Positions 27,443-35,640 of a stretch of 64,000 bases of DNA are shown piece after piece. The stretch comes from Agreia bicolorata. GTDB taxonomy: Bacteria > Actinomycetota > Actinomycetes > Actinomycetales > Microbacteriaceae. The notes beneath the pieces were generated by a model that saw only the letters and a list, made by a program, of their open reading frames with translations, made no database searches and was not told where the DNA came from. Made by a program: the position numbers and the translations under genes. The first letter of the stretch is position 1. Every line of letters begins with the position of its first letter. The stretch spans positions 434,001 to 498,000 of the forward strand of contig NZ_JYFC01000002.1 of assembly GCF_000938265.1 (NCBI RefSeq), in the 5' to 3' direction.

Positions 27443-29992
27443 ATGACACGGGCGCGTTTTCCGGGGAGTGAGACAGAACTCGAGATAGCGGTCAGCACGC
27501 TTCTAGACGAGCTGCAGAATTCACGGAGCGGCGTGCTGATGGTTCGAGGCGAGTTGCCTGTCGATGCTCTGAGGCTGTCGATTTCGCGCCATTCGTCGCA
27601 TCCCGAACAACGACATCTCGTCGGCTCTGCGGCAGAGACCGACCTCAGTTTTGCCGGACTGCACCAATTGGTGGGGGCACGACTGCGAGAGAGGGCGACC
27701 ACGGACTCGTCTGTCCGCGCCGTGGCCGAGGTCTTCGCGGGCGCCGACCGGCATCCGGACGATGTCGCGGCTGCGACGCTCGACCTGCTGCGGACCACGT
27801 CGCACGGCGGAGTCGTGTGTGTCGTGCATCGGCCGCACGTGGTTGATCAGGCCTCGATGGAGGTGCTCCTGCGCCTGTTCGAGAGTGCACATGCAGAGCC
27901 GATCGGACTTATCTGCGTCGTGCCATTCGAGGTCGATCCTCCGAAGATTCCGGGTATGAGGACGGTTGTTCTTCCGCTGTCCTCCGCCGATCTGCGTGGC
28001 CGCATGCTCGCGATGAGCGCCGCAGCGCGCGGGGTGCTCGTGCGTACGGCCGCGGATCGTCGCTTCGGAGCAGATCGCGCGCGGCCGGCGGTTTCGGCAA
28101 CGACGAGTTCGACCGTGCTCGCAGAGCTCGAGAGGGCGGGGTTGATCGCGGTACTCAGGGGCGACGGTCGCGACGCCGACGATCTTGGTCGTGCGGTGTA
28201 CTCCATCGCGAGTTCGGCCGATCGACGGCGAGCCCACCACTTCCTGGCGGCCGATGCTGCTCACGACGACGATCGCCGCGTTCTGCATCTGGCGTTGTCG
28301 GCAACGGGGCGTGACGAGCTGCTGGCCGATCGAGCGGCGGCCGTCGGTGCGAGCCGGAGGGCGCACGGGCGGCCAGCCGAGGCTGCCGAGTACCTCGAGC
28401 GGAGTGCGAGACTGACGGGTGATCCTGCCTCGTATGCAGAACGGATGACAGACGCCGCTGATGCCCGGCGGGCGGCCGGTGGCATGGATGAGGCGCGATC
28501 GCTGCTCCGACTGGCGCGGCAGCGCACACTCTCCACTCTGCTCCGCGCTCGGGTCGACCTCATCGAAGGGTCGATCGAGTTCTCGGCGGGGGAGCTCGAT
28601 TCTGCTTACCGTTTCTTCATGGCGAGTGCCACTGCCGCGATCGAACGTGATCCGGTCGTCGCGACCGGAGCGCTGACCCGAGCCGCCGAGGTGGCGTGGT
28701 GGTCCGGACGCGCGGATCGCGCTGCGGAGGTTTCTGCGATGCTCGAGACGCTTCCCTCAGACGGCGGAGATACGGCCGCGTTTATGCTGGCACTGTTTCG
28801 CGGCGCCAATCGGAGACTGGCAGGCGAGGGTGTCGGGGCCGGTGCCGACCTTCGACACGCCTTGGAGCTCGCCGACACGCTCGACGCCCCTCGAACAGCG
28901 ATTCTCGCCGGGCAGGCTGCTTTTCTTCTTGGCGACGACCGGGTGGCATCGATGCAGTTCGGTCGTGCCGCCGAGGAGCTTCAGGCGTCGGGGGACGTCG
29001 GAGACCTTTCTGTTGCGCTGCAGGATGCCGCCGCCGTAGCGGCCTGGACCGGAGACCTTCCGGCCGCACGAGATCTGGTCGAACGCTCGATTGCGGGAAC
29101 CCCAGGAGTCAGCGCGTTCGCTTCGTCGGTGCTGGCTCACGTCGCTGCGCTGAGGGGAGAGGCGGTCGAGTGTCGGCGGCTCGTCGATCAGAGCATGTTC
29201 GCTGCCGCACACGAACACTTTCGGAGCGCTTCGGCGACCGCAGTGTGGGCGCTCGGCCGTCTCGAACTCGGCCTCGGCAATCCCGACGTGGCGCTTGACA
29301 CGATGCTGGGTTTGACCGACAGCCAGTCCGGCCATGCGCATCCGCTCACGGCACTGTTCGCGGCTCCCGATATCGTCGAAGCCGCCATGAGGAGCGGAAG
29401 ACCCGGCATCGCGCAGCGCGCCCTAGCCGACTTCGAGACATGGGCGGTCGGCGGAGGACACTGGGTGGCGGCCGTCGCGCCGCGTCTGCGGGCCCTGCTG
29501 AGCGAAGAGAAGTCGGCGATCGGAGCCTACGAATCTGCCCTGCATGCGGCGGCGGAAGCAGACCTGCCTTTCGAAGAAGCGCGAGTGCGCCTCCTCTTCG
29601 GGGAGCACCTTCGACGTGGCCGGCAGCGAACCCGCGCACGAGAGCAGCTTCGCGACGCGATTGTCGTGTTCGATGCGATCGGCGCGGCGCCATGGGCCCA
29701 TCGGGCTCGTGCCGAACTTGCGGCCAGTGGCGAAACGGCGCGGCCGCGGGACGGCGGCTCGGGAAAGGCTCTCACAGAACGGGAAAGGCAGATCGCCACC
29801 TTGGCTGCGGGAGGCGCGAGCAATCACGAGGTCGCAAGTCGATTCTTCCTGAGCCGCAAGACGGTGGAGTACCACCTCCATCAGGTGTACCAGAAGCTGG
29901 GCATCGGCTCGCGCGCCGCTCTCGCGGCGGCACTTCAGGACGATGCACGGGATGCCGAATCCGAAGGCTTAGCCGGCGCCGAGCGCCGCTGA
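27443..29992 (+). CDS. Large LuxR-family transcriptional regulator (LAL-like, no intact ATPase), regulator 1
   Basis: 849 residues. The C-terminal LuxR helix-turn-helix is clear (LTERERQIATLAAGGASN, then LSRKTVEYHLHQVYQKLGI). The middle is a TPR-like helical array (about 290-760). The N-terminal part occupies the place of the LAL/MalT ATPase but lacks a Walker A glycine-lysine loop, and its Walker B-like strand has lost the Asp (CVVHRPHVVD). It is 58 bp from an operator copy and overlaps the tail of its paralogue by 24 bp. It is likely a pathway regulator of the aromatic cluster. Confidence 0.85.
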   Translation: MTRARFPGSETELEIAVSTLLDELQNSRSGVLMVRGELPVDALRLSISRHSSHPEQRHLVGSAAETDLSFAGLHQLVGARLRERATTDSSVRAVAEVFAGADRHPDDVAAATLDLLRTTSHGGVVCVVHRPHVVDQASMEVLLRLFESAHAEPIGLICVVPFEVDPPKIPGMRTVVLPLSSADLRGRMLAMSAAARGVLVRTAADRRFGADRARPAVSATTSSTVLAELERAGLIAVLRGDGRDADDLGRAVYSIASSADRRRAHHFLAADAAHDDDRRVLHLALSATGRDELLADRAAAVGASRRAHGRPAEAAEYLERSARLTGDPASYAERMTDAADARRAAGGMDEARSLLRLARQRTLSTLLRARVDLIEGSIEFSAGELDSAYRFFMASATAAIERDPVVATGALTRAAEVAWWSGRADRAAEVSAMLETLPSDGGDTAAFMLALFRGANRRLAGEGVGAGADLRHALELADTLDAPRTAILAGQAAFLLGDDRVASMQFGRAAEELQASGDVGDLSVALQDAAAVAAWTGDLPAARDLVERSIAGTPGVSAFASSVLAHVAALRGEAVECRRLVDQSMFAAAHEHFRSASATAVWALGRLELGLGNPDVALDTMLGLTDSQSGHAHPLTALFAAPDIVEAAMRSGRPGIAQRALADFETWAVGGGHWVAAVAPRLRALLSEEKSAIGAYESALHAAAEADLPFEEARVRLLFGEHLRRGRQRTRAREQLRDAIVVFDAIGAAPWAHRARAELAASGETARPRDGGSGKALTERERQIATLAAGGASNHEVASRFFLSRKTVEYHLHQVYQKLGIGSRAALAAALQDDARDAESEGLAGAERR

Positions 29993-32485
29993 CAGCTGCG
30001 TCCTCGAACTGATTCCGAGCTTCACATAGACCTTCGCCAGGTGGTATTCCACCGTTCGCGGGCTCAGGTGGAGCTCTGCGGCCACGTCGCGATTCGAAAC
30101 GCCCGTGGCGACCAGCTCGGCGACCTGAACCTCCTGCGCGGTGAGCCCGTTGAGGGTTTCGATCCTCGTCGAGGTCGCCGCTTCGCCGCTCGCCCGGAGT
30201 TCTGCCCGGGCCTGGGCCGCCCACGCATCCATGCCAAGCTGCGTGAATGAGGCGGTAGCTGCCCGGAAGTGCTCTCGCGAATCGATCCTGCGTCGCATCT
30301 TGCGGAGACGACGCCCGAGCAGAAGCTGCGTGCGAGCGCGGTCGTAGGGTCGAAGCAACCCGTTGTCAGGCTGCAGGGAGCGTTCGAAGTGGCCCACCGC
30401 TTGCACGTCGTCGGCGAGTAGTCCGCGCAGTCGGGGCATGACTGCGCGGCCCCAGGGAGACCCGGCCTCTGCCCAGCGATCGAACAACTCAGCGACCTTC
30501 TCGGCCGACTCGAGGTGACCGGCATCCACGGCCGCTTCGACGTAGTCGGGCGCGGCGTAGAGCACTGTGAGCGGATGCTGCGCGGGGCCCGAGTAGATTT
30601 CCGACAGCTCGCGGAAGGCGTCGGCCGAGCGGCCCAGGGAGAGTTCGAGCCGACCCAGAGCCCAGCGTACGGTGGCGGGGTTCGCGTCGGGAGAGCCGGA
30701 CAGTGCATCGGCGGCGAACCGACGGCAGTCGACCTCGTCGCCCCGGAGGGCTGCCACATGCGCCAGCACGGCGTACTGAAACGGTCCCCTCCGGCGCTCC
30801 CCGTACTTCTCCGCGAGCTCGAGCGCTTGATCCGCGGCCACGGCGGCGGCATCGAGTTGACCGTGCCAGGCATTCACGAACGCGAAGAGTTCAAGGGCGA
30901 AGGGGAGCTCAGATGACGAGCCGCCCTCTCTGATCGATGTGATCGCAGCTCCCTGGAGGCTGAGCGCCCGTTCGTCATCCCCGATTAATCCTGCAACCTC
31001 GCTGGCGAAGACGAGCTGCCGTCCTTCGAGGCCACTGACCGCGTCGAGTGCGGTGAGCACGTCGGGGATGGCGGTGAAGTCGTGTTGGAGGATCCGGAGT
31101 CCGGCAGGGATGGAGTCCGCCACGAATCGGTCGATCGAGGAGACTGCTGTCGGCTCGATGCGCTTGCTGAGGTGAACGGCTGCCTCCGCCCAGTCGAGGC
31201 GGCCGGACCACCAGGCGACTCCTGCCACGCGGCTGGTCAAGTCGATCGCCAGCCCGGGCGATTCGCTCGATGCGGCCTCGGTCGCGGAGACGAGCAGATC
31301 GAATGCGTCGTCGGGATCGGCGGACCGCTGGGCAAGCGCACCCGCCACGAAAATCGCGGTGGCGCGCGCCTCCGGGTCGTCGACAGGTTCCGCCAGCGCA
31401 AGCAGACGCTGAGCACGACGATCCAGGCCTGCTCGCCATGCTGCCAATCCTGCACGCACGAGGAGCGACCCGCGCTGGCCCGTCTTCTCGGTGAGCTGGG
31501 CAGCGCGCTCGATGAGCAGCGACTCGCTGGCAGGACCACCCCGACGGCGAGCCTGATCGACCGAAGCCAGGAGTGCGTCTGCTGCGACCTGATCTGGCCC
31601 TGCGGCGGCAGCGGACCACTGCCACGCCTGCAGGTCGGAGTCTCCAGCGAGTTCGAGAGCCTTCGCGGCCCGGCGGTGTGCCGCGCGACGCTCGTCGGGC
31701 GCCAGCGTGAAGTAGACCTGCGAGCGGAGATCCTCGTCGAGAATCCGAACGCGCTCCACATCGACCGTGACCATGCCTGCGAGTTCCAGCAGGTCGAGAT
31801 CGCTCAGCTCGGCATTGTCTGCTGCGGTGAGCGCGATGTCGATCTCGGCGTCTCCCAACACGGCGATCGCCGAGAGCAGCCGTCGTGCACCGAGGGGGAG
31901 CGCGTCGATGGCGCTCGCGTGGAGACGGACCGACCCATCGTCGGCGGGTGTGCGAGTGGGTTGCCAGATGCCCTGGACCGGCACATCATTTGCGGGAAGA
32001 ACGATGGTGGGGAGACCGATCTCTCGCAGTCGCTCGTCGGCGTCGGTCGCCGAGAAGAGCAGCGTGATGCGCGTGCCCGCGCTTCGTCGGCCGAAGAACT
32101 CCATCAGCGCGAGATGAGGCCGTGTCGACGGGTCGGCTGTGTCGACGAGAACAACGAGCGGGTGCTCCTGCCCGATCCGCAGAGCCTTCTCCCAGGCCTC
32201 GGCGAACGCTCGAACCCCATCAATGAGAGGAGGGAGGCCTTTCGCCAGTGACGCTGGCCGTATGCTGCGCCACTCGGGATGACGCAGCGCGAAGGTACGC
32301 ACGAGTGAGGCCGCGTCAGCGGCATCCGGGGCGGTCACCAGAGCGCCTCCTGAGGAGTCGACCACGATCCACCGGTCGAGCAGGGTGAGGAATCGGTCGC
32401 GATCGGCCGGATACGGTCGATGACCGGCGTCGGCGCTGTCAGCTGTGCTCACGATGTGGGGCTCCGTCGCTACAAGTGAGGTCAT
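29969..32485 (-). CDS. Large LuxR-family transcriptional regulator, regulator 2 (paralogue)
   Basis: 838 residues from ATG 32485, which has no clear ribosome site; upstream in-frame starts exist. The C-terminal HTH reads LTAQEVQVAELVATGVSN, then LSPRTVEYHLAKVYVKLGI. It shares blocks such as VLAHVAALRG and WALGRLEL with regulator 1, so the two are paralogues placed tail-to-tail. The Walker A loop is absent, but a Walker B-like strand HPLVVLVDTAD remains. Its start codon lies inside operator copy 5, so binding there could also silence this gene. Confidence 0.82.
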   Translation of the reverse strand: MTSLVATEPHIVSTADSADAGHRPYPADRDRFLTLLDRWIVVDSSGGALVTAPDAADAASLVRTFALRHPEWRSIRPASLAKGLPPLIDGVRAFAEAWEKALRIGQEHPLVVLVDTADPSTRPHLALMEFFGRRSAGTRITLLFSATDADERLREIGLPTIVLPANDVPVQGIWQPTRTPADDGSVRLHASAIDALPLGARRLLSAIAVLGDAEIDIALTAADNAELSDLDLLELAGMVTVDVERVRILDEDLRSQVYFTLAPDERRAAHRRAAKALELAGDSDLQAWQWSAAAAGPDQVAADALLASVDQARRRGGPASESLLIERAAQLTEKTGQRGSLLVRAGLAAWRAGLDRRAQRLLALAEPVDDPEARATAIFVAGALAQRSADPDDAFDLLVSATEAASSESPGLAIDLTSRVAGVAWWSGRLDWAEAAVHLSKRIEPTAVSSIDRFVADSIPAGLRILQHDFTAIPDVLTALDAVSGLEGRQLVFASEVAGLIGDDERALSLQGAAITSIREGGSSSELPFALELFAFVNAWHGQLDAAAVAADQALELAEKYGERRRGPFQYAVLAHVAALRGDEVDCRRFAADALSGSPDANPATVRWALGRLELSLGRSADAFRELSEIYSGPAQHPLTVLYAAPDYVEAAVDAGHLESAEKVAELFDRWAEAGSPWGRAVMPRLRGLLADDVQAVGHFERSLQPDNGLLRPYDRARTQLLLGRRLRKMRRRIDSREHFRAATASFTQLGMDAWAAQARAELRASGEAATSTRIETLNGLTAQEVQVAELVATGVSNRDVAAELHLSPRTVEYHLAKVYVKLGISSRTQLSAALGAG

Positions 32486-32493
32486 GGATGCGA
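32472..32493 (+). promoter_or_regulatory. Cluster operator copy 5 (ACAAGTG-N8-GATGCGA)
   Basis: It faces the hydroxyquinol dioxygenase gene, about 125 bp upstream of its ATG, and overlaps the start codon of the divergent LuxR-type regulator 2. Its inner eight bases AGGTCATG are identical to those of copy 8. Confidence 0.6.
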
Positions 32494-32617
32494 GCCGTGC
32501 CGTTGGCGCGTCACCATGGTGCAATCGGCCGAGCCTCCACATGGAGCGGGGTTCGGACGATGAGATTCTTTCACACTCCTTCACGAGCACCGTCGCTCCG
32601 AGCCCGAAAGCAGATCG

Positions 32618-33505
32618 ATGTCCACCTTCGATGACGTCACAGAACAGGTCCGGCGTGAGAGCGCCCTGACCGAGGAGGTGATCGCCAGCTTCGCCGGCTC
32701 GACGGACGATCGTTTCCGCACCGTCATGGAGAGTTTGGTGCGCCACCTTCATGGTTTCGTGCGCGATGTCCGGCTCTCTTCCGCAGAATGGGACGAGGCT
32801 ATCGCCTTCCTCAACAAGGCCGGCCGGATCACCGACGACCACCGGCAGGAATTCATCCTGTTGTCTGACGTGCTCGGCGTGTCGATGATGACCGTCGGGG
32901 TGAACTCGCCGCCTCGCTCACGGGCGACCGAGTCGACCGTATTCGGCCCGTTCTTCGTTGAGGCCTCGCCAGAGTACGAGCGGGGCCAGGACATCTCCCG
33001 GGGCATGAGCGGAATGCCGTGTTATGTGCACGGCTCGGTGAGGTCGGTCGACGGTGCAGTCGTGCCGAGCGCTCGTATCGAGGTGTGGGCGGCCGACGAC
33101 GAAGGGTTCTACGACGTGCAGCACGCCGACCAGGAACTGGCCGGCCGTGGGCACCTGTTCGCATCATCCGCGGGCGAATACGATTTCTGGACAGTGCAAC
33201 CGGCCGCCTACCCCATTCCACATGACGGCCCGGTCGGCGATCTGCTCACCGCCGCACGTCGGTCTCCAATGCGACCGGCTCACATCCACTTCATGGTGTC
33301 GGCCGACGGGTACAAGACCCTGATCACGCATATCTTCGTCGCGGGAGATCCCTGGCTTGACGGGGACGCCGTTTTCGGTGTCAAGTCGAGCCTGATCGTC
33401 GATTTCTTCGAGCACCCGGCGACGAGCGCGGCACCTCGTGGGCGCCGGCTCGACGTGCCCTGGAGCGAGGCCGTGTTCGAGATCGTTCTCGCCCCCGTCG
33501 ACTGA
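32618..33505 (+). CDS. Intradiol ring-cleavage dioxygenase, hydroxyquinol 1,2-dioxygenase type
   Basis: 295 residues: the N-terminal helical dimer domain of the catechol/hydroxyquinol group (about 1-100) and the catalytic beta sandwich. The Fe(III) ligands are Tyr165, Tyr198, His222 and His224 (YDVQ, AYPIP, PAHIHF), at nearly the numbering of known hydroxyquinol 1,2-dioxygenases. It opens 1,2,4-trihydroxybenzene to maleylacetate. Close to a maleylacetate reductase gene (convergent, 49 bp away), which strongly supports this over catechol cleavage. An operator copy precedes it. Confidence 0.88.
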   Translation: MSTFDDVTEQVRRESALTEEVIASFAGSTDDRFRTVMESLVRHLHGFVRDVRLSSAEWDEAIAFLNKAGRITDDHRQEFILLSDVLGVSMMTVGVNSPPRSRATESTVFGPFFVEASPEYERGQDISRGMSGMPCYVHGSVRSVDGAVVPSARIEVWAADDEGFYDVQHADQELAGRGHLFASSAGEYDFWTVQPAAYPIPHDGPVGDLLTAARRSPMRPAHIHFMVSADGYKTLITHIFVAGDPWLDGDAVFGVKSSLIVDFFEHPATSAAPRGRRLDVPWSEAVFEIVLAPVD

Positions 33506-33554
33506 CGGCCGTTCGGAGCAACGCCGTTGAGGTCACGGCGGTTGCCGTCACCGC

Positions 33555-34607
33555 TCAGAGCGCCGCCCCGAGGATGGTGGCGATGCCACTCCGGGATACG
33601 GGGCGCGGATTCGCGATCGGCAGCTTCGCGGTGACCACATCGATCGCATACTCGAGCTCTTTCTCGTCGAACCCCAGTGCCCGGAGGGTGCGGGTTGCGC
33701 CGATCGAGTCGTACAGTTCATCCAACCCGGACACCGCGTCGGTGGCACCGAGAGCCTGAGCCACTCGCGCCGCGGCGTCCGGTGCATCGTGCAGGTTGAA
33801 CTCCAGCACGTGCGGCAGGATCACTCCGTGCAGTTCGGCATGGGGAAGGTCGAAGGCGCCGCCCAAGGCATGGCAGATCTTATGGTGCAGCCCCGACCCA
33901 GCCGCCGCGAACGACAGACCAGCGAGGAAGGAGCCGTACAGGAGGCTTTCGCGTCGCGCCGAATCGAACGGGTCTCCCGATCCGCGCAGCCCACGGCTCA
34001 GCGAGCGCAATCCGTCTGACGCCATGGATGCGGTCACGGGGTTCGAGTCCGGTGTCCAGAACGCCTCCACGCAGTGGGCGATCGCATTGAGAGCGGACGC
34101 TACCGCGACCTCATGGGGCAGTTCGGCGAGCAGATCCGGATCGTAGACAACGGCCGTCGGTAAAACGCCGCGGTCGTAGCCCGTCTCTTTTCGAGCCGCC
34201 GTCGTCAGGCCCCAGATCGGGGTCACTTCCGATCCTGCATAGCTGGTCGGCACGGCCACGATCGGGAGGCGTAGCGTCAGTGCGATCGCTTTCGCCGTTC
34301 CTGTCGCCGACCCGCCCCCGATCGAGACGATTCCGTCTGCATCGAGCTGAGCGGCCAGCGCACGTCCAGCCTCGGCGACCTCGAGCGGAACGTGCTGGCG
34401 CACCTGGTCGAAGGTGCCTACCAGCCGGTCGCCCAGCTCACGGGTGAGTCGTTCGGCGCGCGGCCGTTCGCGCCCCGAACACACGAGCAGTACTCGGCGG
34501 AGGCCGGCACGGTCGACCTCCTCGGCGATGGCCGTGGCGGCGATGCCCGCTCCGAAGCGCGCACGGGTCGGCAGAGAATCGATGGAGAACCGCACGCCGG
34601 GTCTCAA
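33555..34607 (-). CDS. Maleylacetate reductase
   Basis: 350 residues of the iron-type alcohol dehydrogenase fold, with SIGGGSATGTAKAIA (NAD-binding), VPTSYAGSEVTPIWG, and AGSGLHHKICHALGG with the metal or substrate histidines. These are the signatures of maleylacetate reductases, which reduce maleylacetate to 3-oxoadipate with NADH. TTG 34607 overlaps the SDR stop (TTGA); GTG 34595 is an alternative. The 3-oxoadipate produced needs PcaIJ and PcaF, which are encoded at 49.9-52.4 kb. Confidence 0.92.
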   Translation of the reverse strand: MRPGVRFSIDSLPTRARFGAGIAATAIAEEVDRAGLRRVLLVCSGRERPRAERLTRELGDRLVGTFDQVRQHVPLEVAEAGRALAAQLDADGIVSIGGGSATGTAKAIALTLRLPIVAVPTSYAGSEVTPIWGLTTAARKETGYDRGVLPTAVVYDPDLLAELPHEVAVASALNAIAHCVEAFWTPDSNPVTASMASDGLRSLSRGLRGSGDPFDSARRESLLYGSFLAGLSFAAAGSGLHHKICHALGGAFDLPHAELHGVILPHVLEFNLHDAPDAAARVAQALGATDAVSGLDELYDSIGATRTLRALGFDEKELEYAIDVVTAKLPIANPRPVSRSGIATILGAAL

Positions 34608-35476
34608 TCGAGCAGGTCGGGGTTCTGCACGGCGTCGTCGGCGGGCGGCGTAGGGGCAGGGCCGCCTTTCAACCAGGACAACTCCGCTTCGACGGCGGCC
34701 ACGGTCATGTCGGGATGGGTCAACAGGTAGAAGCGACGCTCTCGGATGCCGTCCAGCACGAGTTGCGCGACATCCTCGGGCGCCATGCCGATCTTCTCGG
34801 TGGCCCGCTCGATGTTGTGATGGATGCTGACGCGCAGGTCATCGGAATCGGTGGCGGGAACGCCGGCCGGACGATTGCGCTCCGAATCGTTCATCCGGGT
34901 CTTCACCAGGCCCGGGACCAGAAGAGAGACCCCGACGTGGGGGTCGGTCGTACTGAGTTCGCGCTCCAGATTCGCCGTCATCGACGCGACGGCGGCCTTG
35001 GACGACACGTACGCGTGGAAGGTCGGCAGGCCCGTGGCGAAGGCGGCTTGGGAGGCGGTCGTCACGATGTGAGCTTCCTCCTGCTGCCTCAGAATCGGCA
35101 GAAAGGCCCTGCAGCCGTAGAGCGGGCCCCAGAAGTTCACGTCGAAGACCCACTTCCAGGTCTGCTCCGACATCTCCGAGAACAGGGCGCCGCCTTCGAC
35201 CCCCGCGTTGTTGCAGAGGACGTGCACCGCGCCGAACTCTGCGACGGCGCGGTCGGCGAGATTCTGTACTTGATCGGGGTCGGTCACGTCGGTGCGGACT
35301 CCGATCGCCTCAGCGCCTGCCGCGCGCAGCTCTGAGACCGCGCGGTCCAAGGCTGCCTGCTCCACATCGGCCAGCACGACCTTCATTCCTTCGTGCGCGA
35401 AGCGATCGACCATCGCCCGCCCGATCCCACTTGCCCCGCCGGTGACCACTGCCACCTTTGATGTAAAACTGCGCAT
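34604..35476 (-). CDS. Short-chain dehydrogenase/reductase (SDR), longer type
   Basis: 290 residues with TGGASGIG (nucleotide loop), NNAG, and the active-site YVSSK preceded by a serine in TTASQAA. Compared with a typical 250-residue SDR it has a C-terminal extension ending in a Pro-rich tail. It starts after GAAAGGCGACGAAG and is translationally coupled to maleylacetate reductase. An operator copy lies 51 bp upstream. It probably handles an alcohol or aldehyde of the aromatic side chain, possibly the product of the neighbouring flavin oxidase. Confidence 0.87.
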   Translation of the reverse strand: MRSFTSKVAVVTGGASGIGRAMVDRFAHEGMKVVLADVEQAALDRAVSELRAAGAEAIGVRTDVTDPDQVQNLADRAVAEFGAVHVLCNNAGVEGGALFSEMSEQTWKWVFDVNFWGPLYGCRAFLPILRQQEEAHIVTTASQAAFATGLPTFHAYVSSKAAVASMTANLERELSTTDPHVGVSLLVPGLVKTRMNDSERNRPAGVPATDSDDLRVSIHHNIERATEKIGMAPEDVAQLVLDGIRERRFYLLTHPDMTVAAVEAELSWLKGGPAPTPPADDAVQNPDLLD

Positions 35477-35527
35477 CTTCGTCGCCTTTCGTAGCTCGAC
35501 CAGAACTCTCCTCGCCCCGGCACCTGA

Positions 35528-35549
35528 TCGCATCGGTGCCGCCACCAGT
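35528..35549 (-). promoter_or_regulatory. Cluster operator copy 6 (ACTGGTG-N8-GATGCGA)
   Basis: A perfect pair of end boxes facing the SDR-maleylacetate reductase operon. Its inner part GCGGCACC makes the dyad CACCGAT / ATCGGTG especially clear. Copy 7 lies only 12 bp away on the opposite strand. Confidence 0.7.
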
Positions 35550-35561
35550 GGTGCGACGCAC

Positions 35562-35583
35562 CCTAGGGAGCTCATGGATGCGA
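35562..35583 (+). promoter_or_regulatory. Cluster operator copy 7, weaker (CCTAGGG-N8-GATGCGA)
   Basis: It faces the flavin oxidase gene, 58 bp upstream of its ATG. The right box is perfect and the left box diverges at three positions; the inner TCATG matches copies 5 and 8. Confidence 0.5.
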
Positions 35584-35640
35584 CACCGCCCGGACTCGCG
35601 TGAACCTGTTGAGCAGACCTGATTCGAAGGAGAACAGCGA

